64,000 nucleotides of DNA from Runella zeae DSM 19591. GTDB lineage: Bacteria; Bacteroidota; Bacteroidia; Cytophagales; Spirosomataceae. The stretch spans positions 1 through 64,000 of the forward strand of contig NZ_KE384036.1 in the NCBI RefSeq assembly GCF_000423565.1, in the 5' to 3' direction. This document shows positions 54,517 to 63,414 of this stretch, piece by piece. The position numbers and the translations under genes are program-made. Every line of letters begins with the position of its first letter. Position 1 is the stretch's first letter. The notes under the pieces are model-generated. The model ran no database searches. It was given only the letters and a program-made list of their open reading frames with translations, and was not told the DNA's origin.

Positions 54517-56472
54517 TTAAGCCCCAAAAGTAGCAATCGTACCTTGTACTTCGGCTTTGAAATGTTCGATAAAATCTTGGATGGTCATTTGACCTAAATC
54601 ACCTTGGCCTTTGCGACGTACCGAAACTTTACCTTCCTCTTGTTCTTTCTCCCCTACAATGAGCATATAAGGTAACTTGTTGACTTCGGCATCTCTGATT
54701 TTGCGACCAATTTTTTCATCACGATGATCTACATAGCCACGTACATCCGCTTCTTGAAGTTGGAGGAAAATATCATTGGCATAGTCTTGGTATTTTTCAG
54801 AGAGAGGCAATACCGCAATCTGATCAGGTGAGAGCCACAAGGGGAAATTACCTGCCGTATTTTCAATCAAGATAGCAATAAAACGCTCCAAAGAGCCAAA
54901 AGGCGCCCGGTGAATCATCACAGGACGGTGCTTCTGGCCATCCGAACCCATGTATTCTAATTCAAATCGCTGCGGCAATTGGTAGTCTACCTGAATAGTA
55001 CCAAGCTGCCACTTGCGACCGAGAGCGTCGCGTACCATAAAATCTAACTTAGGGCCATAAAAAGCGGCTTCGCCCAACTCTGTTACGGTGTTAAGTCCTT
55101 TTTCTGCCGCCGCTTCTATGATAGCACTTTCGGCTTTTGCCCAATCGTCGTCGCTACCAAAGTATTTTTCTGGCTTTTCGGGGTCGCGTAATGAAATCTG
55201 AGCGCTATAATTGTCAAATCCCAAAGAACGGAATACATATTGCACCAAGTCAATTACCCGTTTGAACTCATCCTTTACTTGCTCTGCCCGACAGAAAATA
55301 TGCGCATCGTCTTGGGTAAAACCACGCACGCGAGTCAGACCGTGCAACTCCCCACTTTGCTCATAACGATACACTGTACCAAACTCAGCCAAACGCAAAG
55401 GCAACTCACGATAAGAACGTGGGCGCGATTTGTAGATTTCGCAGTGGTGAGGGCAGTTCATGGGTTTGAGCATAAACTCCTCGCCTTCCTCGGGAGTATG
55501 AATAGGCTGAAACGAATCTTTTCCGTACTTTTCCCAGTGACCCGAAGTAATATATAATTGCTTTCCACCAATGTGTGGCGTTACTACAGGAGAGTAGCCC
55601 GCTCTTACTTGTGCTCTTCGCAAGAAGCTTTCGAGACGCTCGCGGAGCAAAGCTCCTTTGGGCAACCATAGTGGTAAACCTTGGCCTACTTTCTCAGAAA
55701 ATGTAAAAAGCTCAAGTTCTTTGCCTAGCTTGCGGTGGTCACGTTTTTTGGCTTCTTCCAGTACGTGCAAATACTCGTCTAGTTCTTTTTGCTTAGGAAA
55801 AGTCACGGCATATACGCGAGTAAGCATAGGGCGTTTTTCGTCGCCACGCCAATAGGCACCCGCTACATTCATAATTTTAGCGGCTTTGATAAATCCCGTA
55901 TTGGGGATATGAGGGCCACGGCAAAGATCTGTAAACTCACCTTGTGAATAAAAAGTAATCTGACCGTCTTCCAACCCGTCAATCAGTTCGAGTTTGTATT
56001 GATCTCCTTTTTCGGTAAAATACTCAATCGCATCTTTTTTGCTTACTTCGGTACGCTTATAATCGCTTTTTTGACGTGCCAATTCAAGCATTTTATCTTC
56101 TACTTTTTTGAAATCTTCCTGCGAAAATGGTTTCCCGTTTAGGTCAATATCGTAATAAAAGCCCGTTTCGATAGCGGGACCAATCCCAAACTTTGTACCA
56201 GGATAAAGGGCTTCAATCGCCTCGGCCAGCAAGTGAGCCGAAGAGTGCCAAAAGGTGGCCTTGCCATCGGTATCATTCCACGTCAGAAGCTGGACGGTAG
56301 CGTCGGTGGTAATAGGGCGCGTGGCATCCCACACTTGACCGTTGACTTTGGCGGCTAATACATTCCGCGCTAATCCTTCGCTGATACTCAGCGCAATGTC
56401 CATACTTGACGAGCCTTGGGGATACTCGCGTACACTACCATCGGGTAGCGTAATTTTGATAAGGTCACTCAT
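54517..56472 (-). CDS. thrS: Threonine--tRNA ligase
   Basis: A 651-residue class II aminoacyl-tRNA synthetase. Order: TGS domain (1-62, [18 protein letters not shown]), the editing SAD domain with HSSAH at 76-80, the catalytic core with motif 2 and the zinc-binding cysteine in [17 protein letters not shown], motif 3 in [10 protein letters not shown], and the anticodon-binding domain from about 540 ([15 protein letters not shown]). Length is normal. Transcribed alone; the palindrome at 54478 closes it. ATG at 56472. Confidence 0.98.
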   Translation of the reverse strand: MSDLIKITLPDGSVREYPQGSSSMDIALSISEGLARNVLAAKVNGQVWDATRPITTDATVQLLTWNDTDGKATFWHSSAHLLAEAIEALYPGTKFGIGPAIETGFYYDIDLNGKPFSQEDFKKVEDKMLELARQKSDYKRTEVSKKDAIEYFTEKGDQYKLELIDGLEDGQITFYSQGEFTDLCRGPHIPNTGFIKAAKIMNVAGAYWRGDEKRPMLTRVYAVTFPKQKELDEYLHVLEEAKKRDHRKLGKELELFTFSEKVGQGLPLWLPKGALLRERLESFLRRAQVRAGYSPVVTPHIGGKQLYITSGHWEKYGKDSFQPIHTPEEGEEFMLKPMNCPHHCEIYKSRPRSYRELPLRLAEFGTVYRYEQSGELHGLTRVRGFTQDDAHIFCRAEQVKDEFKRVIDLVQYVFRSLGFDNYSAQISLRDPEKPEKYFGSDDDWAKAESAIIEAAAEKGLNTVTELGEAAFYGPKLDFMVRDALGRKWQLGTIQVDYQLPQRFELEYMGSDGQKHRPVMIHRAPFGSLERFIAILIENTAGNFPLWLSPDQIAVLPLSEKYQDYANDIFLQLQEADVRGYVDHRDEKIGRKIRDAEVNKLPYMLIVGEKEQEEGKVSVRRKGQGDLGQMTIQDFIEHFKAEVQGTIATFGA

Positions 56473-56581
56473 TTGAAAATAACGAATTATACATGATAAA
56501 TAATAAGCACCGCATGGCGGCTAAAAATTTTCGCAAAATTGGGATTTTTATACTTTACTGCCAACATTCAGCAAGGTCAAT

Positions 56582-57853
56582 CTACGGCTTAATCTTCAAA
56601 TTCCGTGCCGTATCAATCTTGGTTTTGATTTCTAAACGAGGCGTGAGTACTTGAAGCGGGATGCGCTCGGGGTCAAGAGGACGCTCTTGGGTCGGCGAAG
56701 ACTCTTCTTCCGACTCAGTAGCTACTTCGGGTGATGCTGGCGGCAGCGTACCATAAGTATCCAAATAATACTTGCGTTGCTGAGCGCGATACAACCGCCC
56801 CTTTGAACGCCAATCGCTAGGGTCAACTTCGACCGCAAGTCCGTACTGCTCCACAGCCCCTTCCAAATTACCCATTCGGTCGTAAGCAGTGCCTAGCATA
56901 AAGTTTACTTGTGGGTACTTGGGATTATACCTGATCACTTTTTGAAAGGTTTTTATTGCTTGAGGCAAGCTATTCCACTTAAGATAGATGGCTCCTGCCT
57001 GAAAATCAGCTACATAATTGGTAGAGTCAAAAAATATGGCTTTACGAAAGCATATTAAGGCACTATCTAGCCTTTTTTGAGTACTATAACTCAACCCTCT
57101 GGTATAATACAGAGCCGACTCTTTAGGAAAATACTTTAAGCCTTGGCTATTGATATAGCGCGCTTGTTCATAATCTCGCAAACGAGTATGAATACTAGTA
57201 AGCTCAATATAAGCCGGAGCAAAACGAGGCTTCAGTTCTAATGCTTTCTGCATCAAAGCAATCGCCGAAAGTGTATCTCCTTGACTTGCATCCAGCATAC
57301 CATTGTAAAAATAGGCTTCTCCTTCATAGGGAGCCATCTGCAATGCTTTGGCTAGGTATAATTTTGCTTGGCGGTATTGTTTTTTTTGTTGGGTCAAATC
57401 TCCCAATAATATATACAATTCAGGTGTATCTTGCTGCAATACTTCGGCACGGCGAGCGGCAGCTAGCGACTCGTCATACCGCTTCAATTGACGTAGTATA
57501 CGGGCTTTAGTCAACAAATACAACCCATTGCTAGGGCTAATATCAAGTGCCTCATTGACATCTTCCAACGCCGCAGGGAAATTGCGTAGCACCATATACA
57601 GCTCTCCTCTTTTATGAAAATTGGCGGCTGAACGCGGGTTACGTCTAATGATATTATCCAAATACTCCACCCCGATTTTAGCACGTTTTACTTCATCGTC
57701 GGAGGGAGACGGCGGAATACGAGTTTGCTGTCGGGCATCGCTGCTACATCCCCATAAACCAATCAATAAACCAATACCCAATAAAAACGAAAACCCTTTC
57801 AATGTGTTGAACTCAAATGATTTTAACGCAAATTTCGAGAAAGTTTCGACCAA
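56582..57853 (-). CDS. TPR lipoprotein
   Basis: A 423-residue lipoprotein of about nine TPR units from residue 55 to 350 (for example AANFHKRGELYMVLRNFPAALEDVNEALDIS, GEAYFYNGMLDASQGDTLSAIALMQKALEL). The hydrophobic signal and lipobox LLIGLWGC (C36) mark membrane attachment. The C-terminal 60 residues are Pro/Glu-rich and probably disordered. No ATG precedes the signal; TTG at 57853 is the first possible start and TTG at 57802 would give a tighter signal peptide (TLKGFSFLLGIGLLIGLWGC). Function unknown; TPR lipoproteins of this kind are often scaffolds in envelope assembly. Confidence 0.75.
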   Translation of the reverse strand: MVETFSKFALKSFEFNTLKGFSFLLGIGLLIGLWGCSSDARQQTRIPPSPSDDEVKRAKIGVEYLDNIIRRNPRSAANFHKRGELYMVLRNFPAALEDVNEALDISPSNGLYLLTKARILRQLKRYDESLAAARRAEVLQQDTPELYILLGDLTQQKKQYRQAKLYLAKALQMAPYEGEAYFYNGMLDASQGDTLSAIALMQKALELKPRFAPAYIELTSIHTRLRDYEQARYINSQGLKYFPKESALYYTRGLSYSTQKRLDSALICFRKAIFFDSTNYVADFQAGAIYLKWNSLPQAIKTFQKVIRYNPKYPQVNFMLGTAYDRMGNLEGAVEQYGLAVEVDPSDWRSKGRLYRAQQRKYYLDTYGTLPPASPEVATESEEESSPTQERPLDPERIPLQVLTPRLEIKTKIDTARNLKIKP

Positions 57854-57902
57854 ATCACAAGTAAATACGCTAATTAAAAATTAGGCCCGCACTTCTCCGT
57901 GT

Positions 57903-57930
57903 GCTATTATTTCCATTATTTAATAATAGC
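57903..57930 (-). terminator. Hairpin between the methyltransferase and the TPR lipoprotein genes
   Basis: Exact 9-bp arms GCTATTATT (57903-57911) and AATAATAGC (57922-57930). It lies just 3' of the methyltransferase stop at 57935. There is no T-run on the minus strand. Confidence 0.4.
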
Positions 57931-57934
57931 CTGT

Positions 57935-58816
57935 CTATACACTCGCAAAACGATAAAAAATCCCTAAGGGCAATTTGCGTCCAAAGTGGTCAGGCAAGTA
58001 TAACTCTCCCATTTCGGCATTTGGTATTTTTCCAAATCGGTCTAAAACCAGATTTTCGGCCATTAAGGCTGAAAATCCAAGCGAGTAAAGATTCAAAATA
58101 AACACAAAACTCTGTTTATCAAGCAATTCTGAACAAGACTTGAGCAGCTCATTGAGTTGCTCTTCAAGCACCCACTTCTCCCCAGCCGGGCCACGTCCAT
58201 AAGCCGGCGGATCCAGAATGATACAATTATAGGTTTTTCCACGCCTTACTTCGCGTTGTACAAACTTAAAGGCATCTTCGACCATCCAGCGGATATTGTC
58301 GATCCCGCTTGCTTCCATATTTTCGCGCGCCCACGTGACCACAGGCTTTACCGAATCTACGTGCGTCACGTCGGCACCTGCTTGTCGTGCCGCCACTGAA
58401 GCAGCACCCGTATACGCAAAGAGATTCAAAACGGTAGGACGCTCAACGGGCAAATCACTTAGTTTTTGGGCTAAATAATCCCAGTTGGCGGCTTGTTCTG
58501 GAAAAATCCCCACGTGCTTGAAAGCAGTCAGTGAGCATTTGAGTTTCAAATCTAGCTGTTGATGACGATAGCTCGTCCACCATTTTTCGGGCATTCCGGG
58601 AGTGAGCTGCCATTCGCCACGCTCGGGAGAGTTTTTTTCCCTTACAAAAGTCGCTTGTGCTCTTTTTTTCCATTCTTGTTCCGACAACGACTTATCCCAA
58701 ATCGCCTGAGGTTCTGGTCGGGCAAGTACATAAGCCCCAAATCTTTCTAATTTCTCAAAATTACCGCTGTCTATCAGTTCGTATTCTTTCCAGTGGAGAG
58801 GAGTGAGTAATTGCAT
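57935..58816 (-). CDS. Class I SAM-dependent methyltransferase, RlmI/RlmK-like
   Basis: A 293-residue methyltransferase of the group that includes RlmI and the RlmK/RlmL C-terminal half. The SAM-binding motif I is TVLNLFAYTGAASVAAR (128-144) and motif IV is ILDPPAYGRGPAG (200-212), whose DPPAYGRG is typical of the group. It lacks the N-terminal PUA domain of E. coli RlmI, so an rRNA cytosine-5 target is uncertain; base or protein targets are possible. The preceding gene's palindrome (58829-58872) lies just upstream. Confidence 0.83.
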   Translation of the reverse strand: MQLLTPLHWKEYELIDSGNFEKLERFGAYVLARPEPQAIWDKSLSEQEWKKRAQATFVREKNSPERGEWQLTPGMPEKWWTSYRHQQLDLKLKCSLTAFKHVGIFPEQAANWDYLAQKLSDLPVERPTVLNLFAYTGAASVAARQAGADVTHVDSVKPVVTWARENMEASGIDNIRWMVEDAFKFVQREVRRGKTYNCIILDPPAYGRGPAGEKWVLEEQLNELLKSCSELLDKQSFVFILNLYSLGFSALMAENLVLDRFGKIPNAEMGELYLPDHFGRKLPLGIFYRFASV

Positions 58817-58828
58817 GTGTATAAATAA

Positions 58829-58872
58829 AAGTCCCTATTTTGTAGCAAACTTAAACCACAAAATAGGGACTT
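58829..58872 (-). terminator. Terminator of the exported unknown gene
   Basis: Exact 15-bp arms (58829-58843, starting AAGTCCCTATT, and 58858-58872) enclose a 14-base loop, just after the stop at 58890. On the minus strand the stem is followed by TTTATTTATA. Confidence 0.7.
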
Positions 58873-58889
58873 CGCAATAGAATCAGAAA

Positions 58890-60542
58890 TTAAAAAGAAA
58901 TTTTGTTCATATAAAATACATTCCGACGTCCATCGTCTCCAGTGATGCGTTGGTAGCCAAAGGCCAAGTAGTAATTATCGTACCAATACAGCACTTCGTC
59001 GGTGGTAGTCTGACGCACCCGATCTCCCATGTCGGCAGTCAAGATAGGAATAGGCTGACGGTCAGCTAATACTTTGTTTCCATCAAATACCTTGGCTTTG
59101 ATAGCACCTCTGTTGCTATAAAGCATTTCTATGGTTTGGTCAGGATTAGGTTTCACCCGGATTTTTTCTTTTAGTTCCATACTACGTACGTTTTCAAACG
59201 GCAAAGAATTGTCCCATAGAAGTTCTCCTTTGGGGTTGAACCCCGCCACAATCGCATGAGTATAAACAAAACCGTTGAATACTTGACCGTTGTTCATACG
59301 ACGCGAGCCAAACCAAGGATCCCAGTAGTATGGATTCCACAAGCCATAAGACGGAAACATACCAAACCCGCCCCATCCCCAAGGCGACATCATGGGTGAG
59401 CCCCACCACGAACTCATGCCATACGGTCCGTTCATATTGTTGCGATATTCGGGATAAAACACTTCGCCTGAGATAAGATAATTGCCGTTTTGCTCAATGA
59501 TATCATGCACCAACAAGCGATAGTTTAGTTTTACGTCTGTTCCACTTTCTTTTTTACGTTCGATTTTGCGCTGCATTCGTTCTTGCTCGCGCTCACTCAT
59601 AAAATTGAAAAAGTTTTTGAAATCCGTAAAACTATGGTATTGTGTAAAATCGACTTCATCATACACAATTTTGCTCAAAAACAACCCTTGCGATGCGCTG
59701 TTGTTGTTGCCTTGCATATTGCGAAAGCCATAGGTACCAATCATCAATTTGGTCGAGTCATTGAGCATAAAAAGACGCCCATTGAGCAAAGAATAATCGG
59801 GGTCAGGATTCAATATTATTTGACCCACCGACTGACCATATTCATCAAAAGTACGAGAAATAAGCTTGATTTCGCGCCCTTTGCGAGCGGCGTAGCAAAC
59901 ATTGACAAGGTGATGAGTAGTATCTACATCTACCGACTGAATCACCGTATTGGCTTGGGTGACTCCGGGCAAAACTTTACTCTGTTTAGAGGCTAAGTTG
60001 GTATAAAGTAGCATCGGCTCGTCACGCACGGTTCCAGCCATAAAAACAGAATAACCTAGTGTCTGAAAATCTGTAATCTGAAAACGGTCAACGGAAGTCA
60101 AGTAAAAAGTCTCCATAAAACCTGCCAAACCTACTTTGACTACTTGGTAAAAATCAGTACGATTTCGCGTAAACAATAAATAGACCGACTGCCCGTCGTA
60201 AGACGATTTTACAAAATCAAGATTGTCCTCAATTGTTCCATTCAATGTCCAATCTCTTTCGAGATCCGCGTTGAATTTCTGGATATTGAAAGCATTTTTT
60301 GCAATCTGAGATACTAAAACCACGCCTTTTCCCCCTAGCGAAATCGTGTGAAAGGTCTCGTTGGTAGTTTGGGTAGGTAGCTCTACCCGCTTAATAGTCT
60401 GGGCATTGGTAACATTATAAGCCAACACAGCAAGCAGCAAGGGGATGATTGCCCATAAGCTACGCCTGAGATTGAAATAAGACAAGCAAGGAATATCTTG
60501 CCCCTCTACTGATTTTTGAACGTTATTCATCTGCGTTTTCAT
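58890..60542 (-). CDS. Exported or membrane-anchored protein of unknown function
   Basis: A 550-residue protein. A hydrophobic segment (LWAIIPLLLAVLAYNVTNAQ, about 29-48) acts as a signal or anchor, giving an N-terminal head of about 28 residues before it. The body is beta-rich with many short aromatic strands and looks like a propeller or WD/PQQ-like fold, with no named family. Residues about 366-416 are an insert rich in W, Y, G, P, M and N (GMSSWWGSPMMSPWGWGGFG), unlike the rest. The start overlaps the EVE gene end by 20 bases, so the two are probably co-transcribed. I cannot assign a function. Confidence 0.6.
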   Translation of the reverse strand: MKTQMNNVQKSVEGQDIPCLSYFNLRRSLWAIIPLLLAVLAYNVTNAQTIKRVELPTQTTNETFHTISLGGKGVVLVSQIAKNAFNIQKFNADLERDWTLNGTIEDNLDFVKSSYDGQSVYLLFTRNRTDFYQVVKVGLAGFMETFYLTSVDRFQITDFQTLGYSVFMAGTVRDEPMLLYTNLASKQSKVLPGVTQANTVIQSVDVDTTHHLVNVCYAARKGREIKLISRTFDEYGQSVGQIILNPDPDYSLLNGRLFMLNDSTKLMIGTYGFRNMQGNNNSASQGLFLSKIVYDEVDFTQYHSFTDFKNFFNFMSEREQERMQRKIERKKESGTDVKLNYRLLVHDIIEQNGNYLISGEVFYPEYRNNMNGPYGMSSWWGSPMMSPWGWGGFGMFPSYGLWNPYYWDPWFGSRRMNNGQVFNGFVYTHAIVAGFNPKGELLWDNSLPFENVRSMELKEKIRVKPNPDQTIEMLYSNRGAIKAKVFDGNKVLADRQPIPILTADMGDRVRQTTTDEVLYWYDNYYLAFGYQRITGDDGRRNVFYMNKISF

Positions 60543-60945
60543 CGTTGCTAAGACTTAAGATTAGGTCAAACTCTTCCGCTTGAATCGGCATGACCGACAA
60601 GCGAGATTGCCTAATTAACGCTATTTGTTGTAATCTATTATCTGCTTTTATTTGTTGTAAAGTCACCGGCTTCTTCAAAGGCTGCACTGGCACTAGCTCT
60701 ACCACCACCCAGCGTGGATCATCGATAGTAGGGTCAGGATAAGCTTCTGTGGCAACCTCAGCAATCCCCACTACGGCAAGTCCCTCATTGCTATGATAAA
60801 ACAACACCCAATCTCCTTTTTTCATGGCTTTGAGGTTGTTGCGTGCTTGATAATTTCTCACTCCATCCCATACACTTCTACCTGCTTTCACAAAATCGTC
60901 CCAACTGTATGCAAAAGGTTCTGACTTAACTAACCAATGATTCAT
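60523..60945 (-). CDS. EVE domain-containing protein
   Basis: A 140-residue protein that is a single EVE domain (ASCH/PUA-like fold; relatives include human THYN1 and bacterial modified-base readers). Key segments are WLVKSEPFAYSWDDF (4-18), WDGVRNYQARNNL, VLFYHSNEGLAVVGIAEVATEAYPDPTIDDPRWVVVEL and QIALIRQSRLSVMPI. EVE proteins bind modified nucleobases, such as in modification-dependent restriction or RNA. No restriction gene is adjacent. It is translated just ahead of the unknown at 60542, overlapping it by 20 bases. Confidence 0.87.
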   Translation of the reverse strand: MNHWLVKSEPFAYSWDDFVKAGRSVWDGVRNYQARNNLKAMKKGDWVLFYHSNEGLAVVGIAEVATEAYPDPTIDDPRWVVVELVPVQPLKKPVTLQQIKADNRLQQIALIRQSRLSVMPIQAEEFDLILSLSNDENADE

Positions 60946-60964
60946 TCTTATCGATTTATACCTT

Positions 60965-60996
60965 ATTGGGGTTTTTAGATGCCCAAAAACCCCAAT
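60965..60996 (-). terminator. Terminator of the ROK gene
   Basis: ATTGGGGTTTTT (60965-60976) pairs with AAAAACCCCAAT (60985-60996), an exact 12-bp stem with an 8-base loop, just downstream of the ROK stop at 61029 on the minus strand and before the EVE start. Confidence 0.7.
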
Positions 60997-61028
60997 GTTA
61001 AATTTACTTAAAATACGTTTTACAGAAA

Positions 61029-61955
61029 CTATTTGACCAACATTGCCGCCCCAAACACCCCTGCACTATCTCCCAATTTAGGTCGTAGGATTTTAGTCTG
61101 CACACGCCCACTGTTGAATATATATTTTTTGGCTCTTTCTACACCTTCGGTGTATAGCAAATCAATATTGCCCACTCCTCCACCCAGCACAATGGCATCG
61201 GGGTCAAGAATATTCATCAGTACCGAAACTGCCTTACCAAAATACTCTAGCATCCTATCGATAGTCTGCGTAGCAAAAGGGTCTGTACCAGCATAATACC
61301 TCTCTACTATCTCCTTCATTTTCAGTTCATTTCCACTGATTTGTGCATAGTACCTTTGCAAAGCTGGCCCCGACAATACTTGCTCAGTACACCCCTTTTT
61401 ACCACAATAACAATCGTAGCCGTTGGGTTCGAGTTCATTATGTCCCCATTCCCCTCCGATACCTTGTGTTCCGTTCAAGACAAACGATTGACCATCGTTT
61501 CCTTTAATAACAACCCCACCCCCTACGCCTGTTCCCATAATGACGCCAAAAACACACTGATAGTTGGGAACCACCTCTGGCACCACTCCCATTGTAGCTT
61601 CGGCAAGGGCAAAACAATTGGCATCATTGGCGATTTCAACCGGAATCCCCAAGAGTCCCATTAAGTCTTTTTTGAGGGGCATGTCATTGAGACAGGTAGT
61701 ATTACAGTTTTTCATGAGACCGGTAGAAGGTTCTACCGTACCTGGGGTACCAATTCCCACTTTTTCGGCTTTATGACCTGTCTCGGCCTCAAGCTCATGT
61801 ATCAGTCTCACGATTTGATTGACAATATGCTGATAGCCCTTATATGCTTCAGTATCAATTCTTTTACGGATAATGACGGCATCAGGTGAAGGGGATGCCA
61901 ATATTACTCCCTCTATTTTGGTGCCTCCGAGGTCGATTCCCCAAATGGTCTGCAT
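61029..61955 (-). CDS. ROK family sugar kinase (glucokinase/fructokinase type)
   Basis: A 308-residue sugar kinase. The ATP motif is WGIDLGGTKIEG (5-16), the catalytic aspartate D111 in EIANDANCFALAEA, and the ROK zinc site H172 in GEWGHNELEPNG with C182, C184 and C189 in CYCGKKGCTEQ. No helix-turn-helix precedes it, so it is an enzyme rather than a ROK repressor. Likely substrate: glucose, fructose or N-acetylmannosamine, not decidable here. ATG at 61955. It is divergent from the peroxiredoxin gene. Confidence 0.9.
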   Translation of the reverse strand: MQTIWGIDLGGTKIEGVILASPSPDAVIIRKRIDTEAYKGYQHIVNQIVRLIHELEAETGHKAEKVGIGTPGTVEPSTGLMKNCNTTCLNDMPLKKDLMGLLGIPVEIANDANCFALAEATMGVVPEVVPNYQCVFGVIMGTGVGGGVVIKGNDGQSFVLNGTQGIGGEWGHNELEPNGYDCYCGKKGCTEQVLSGPALQRYYAQISGNELKMKEIVERYYAGTDPFATQTIDRMLEYFGKAVSVLMNILDPDAIVLGGGVGNIDLLYTEGVERAKKYIFNSGRVQTKILRPKLGDSAGVFGAAMLVK

Positions 61956-62103
61956 AATGATTTGAACGAATGTATGATTGTTAAACGAAATAATTAGCTT
62001 ATCCCTTGATAAAGAATACCTAGCGTCAAAACTCCTCTCTCTGGTTAATTTTTGGCATAATTACGAACATTTGCTGACTTATCAAGTTTTCAAGATGTAT
62101 TTC

Positions 62104-62111
62104 TATTTTTG
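62104..62111 (+). promoter_or_regulatory. -7 box of the peroxiredoxin gene
   Basis: TATTTTTG matches TAnnTTTG exactly, 28 bases before the ATG at 62139. The nearest TTTG upstream (62070-62073) is 30 bases away, longer than normal, so only the -7 part is well supported. Confidence 0.45.
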
Positions 62112-62138
62112 CAAAATAAAACCGAAAAATCTAACAAT

Positions 62139-62606
62139 ATGGCACTCCAAAAAGGCGATAAAGCCCCTTCATTTAAACTTTATAATACCAATAAACAAGA
62201 AATATCTTTAGAGGATTTTAAAGGCAAAAACCTTATTATTCATTTTTTCCCCGCCGCATTTACGGGTGTATGTACGGCTCAGCTCTGCACCATGCGCGAC
62301 AATATTGAGTATTACACTCGCCTCAATGCTGAGGTAGTAGGTATATCAGTAGATATGCTATTTTCGTTGGGAAAATTCAAAGAAGAACAAAATTATACTT
62401 TTGACCTGCTCTCCGATTTCAACAAACAAACCATCAAAGATTACGGGGTTTATTTTGAAAACTTCGCTTTTGGTATGAAGGGCGTGGCAAGTCGTGCGGC
62501 TTTTGTGATTGATAAAGAGGGAGTCATTCAGTATGCCGAGGTACTAGATAGCCCCGCCAATTTGCCAGATTTTCAGGCTATTAAAAGCACCTTAGAAAAT
62601 CTATAA
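62139..62606 (+). CDS. BCP/AhpE-like peroxiredoxin
   Basis: A 155-residue thiol peroxidase. The peroxidatic cysteine is C45 in PAAFTGVCTAQLC with the TxxC helix start, and a second cysteine, C50, five residues later occupies the resolving position known from the BCP (PrxQ) type. The core strands LIIHFFPAAF and VVGISVDMLFSLGKFKEEQNYTFDLLSDFN are normal. It is cytoplasmic and removes H2O2 and organic peroxides using thioredoxin. The ATG at 62139 gives the right start; an upstream TTG adds ten residues. A perfect terminator follows. Confidence 0.88.
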   Translation: MALQKGDKAPSFKLYNTNKQEISLEDFKGKNLIIHFFPAAFTGVCTAQLCTMRDNIEYYTRLNAEVVGISVDMLFSLGKFKEEQNYTFDLLSDFNKQTIKDYGVYFENFAFGMKGVASRAAFVIDKEGVIQYAEVLDSPANLPDFQAIKSTLENL

Positions 62607-62624
62607 GGCTTTGACATTGAACAC

Positions 62625-62659
62625 AAAAATACCATAAAGGCCTTCTTTATGGTATTTTT
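62625..62659 (+). terminator. Terminator of the peroxiredoxin gene
   Basis: Exact 15-bp arms (62625-62639, containing ATACCATAAAG, and 62645-62659, containing CTTTATGGTAT) with a 5-base loop and a T-rich tail. Confidence 0.85.
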
Positions 62660-62747
62660 TATATACCAAAATTTGTTTATTTATAACATTTATGATATGT
62701 TGTAAATAATTTTACATTGTTAAGTTATTTCTAATCCATAAAAATGC

Positions 62748-63344
62748 ATGGGAATCGTTGAACGTCGGGAACGCTTGCGCAAACAAGTCCGTACCGATAT
62801 CCTCAAAACCGCCCGCGATATCGCCCGCGAAGAAGGTTGGCAAGCAGTATCTATTCGAAAAATAGCCGAAGTAATCGAATATAGTCCTCCTATTCTTTAC
62901 GAATATTTTGACAATAAAGACAAGCTCTTAGAAACCATTCGTAATGAAGGCTTTAGCCATCTCCACAATGAGCTTACTCGCCTCAAAACCCTGTATCGTA
63001 GTCCCGAAAAGCTCCTGCTCGAATTTGCGCAAGTGCAATGGAAATTTGCGATTGAGCAGCCCGAGGTATTTCAAGTAATGTTTAATATAGAAGGAGCGAT
63101 GTGTCAGTCTAGGCAAGCGTTTCAGGTGGAGTTTGCGATGCTCAACAACCACCCTATTTGGGATGCCTTAGCGCACATTCGTCCTCGGTCGGCTGATGCG
63201 ATCTCCAAAACCTTCTACGAATGGTGGTGTTTGACTTATGGTTTTTTGATGGTATCTCTCATCACTCAACCCAAAACCAGCTTAGTTACTTTTGAGCCTA
63301 TTTTTATGGAATCTGTAAGGCGTTTTGTGAGGGGGCTTGTATGA
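62748..63344 (+). CDS. TetR/AcrR family transcriptional regulator
   Basis: A 198-residue repressor-type regulator. The N-terminal helix-turn-helix runs through ILKTARDIAREEGWQAVSIRKIAEVIEYSPPILYEYFDNKDKLLETI (about 18-65), with the typical YxYFxxKxxLL end. The C-terminal ligand-binding half is of the WHG/TetR_C_33 kind, with LLEFAQVQWKFAIEQPEVFQVMFN. No efflux pump gene is adjacent; targets and ligand are unknown. Terminated by a palindrome at 63379. Confidence 0.88.
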   Translation: MGIVERRERLRKQVRTDILKTARDIAREEGWQAVSIRKIAEVIEYSPPILYEYFDNKDKLLETIRNEGFSHLHNELTRLKTLYRSPEKLLLEFAQVQWKFAIEQPEVFQVMFNIEGAMCQSRQAFQVEFAMLNNHPIWDALAHIRPRSADAISKTFYEWWCLTYGFLMVSLITQPKTSLVTFEPIFMESVRRFVRGLV

Positions 63345-63378
63345 CCAAACATTTACATCCATAGACTTTGATAGAAGC

Positions 63379-63414
63379 AAGCCTTGGCAATGTTTTGAAA
63401 CATTGCCAAGGCTT
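63379..63414. terminator. Bidirectional palindrome between the TetR and DUF1003 genes
   Basis: Exact 17-bp arms (63379-63395, with GCCTTGGCAATG, and 63398-63414) around a 2-base centre. The right arm abuts the stop of the DUF1003 gene at 63415. The core TTGGCAATG..TTTTGAAA..CATTGCCA resembles the palindrome at 8166-8199. Confidence 0.75.
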
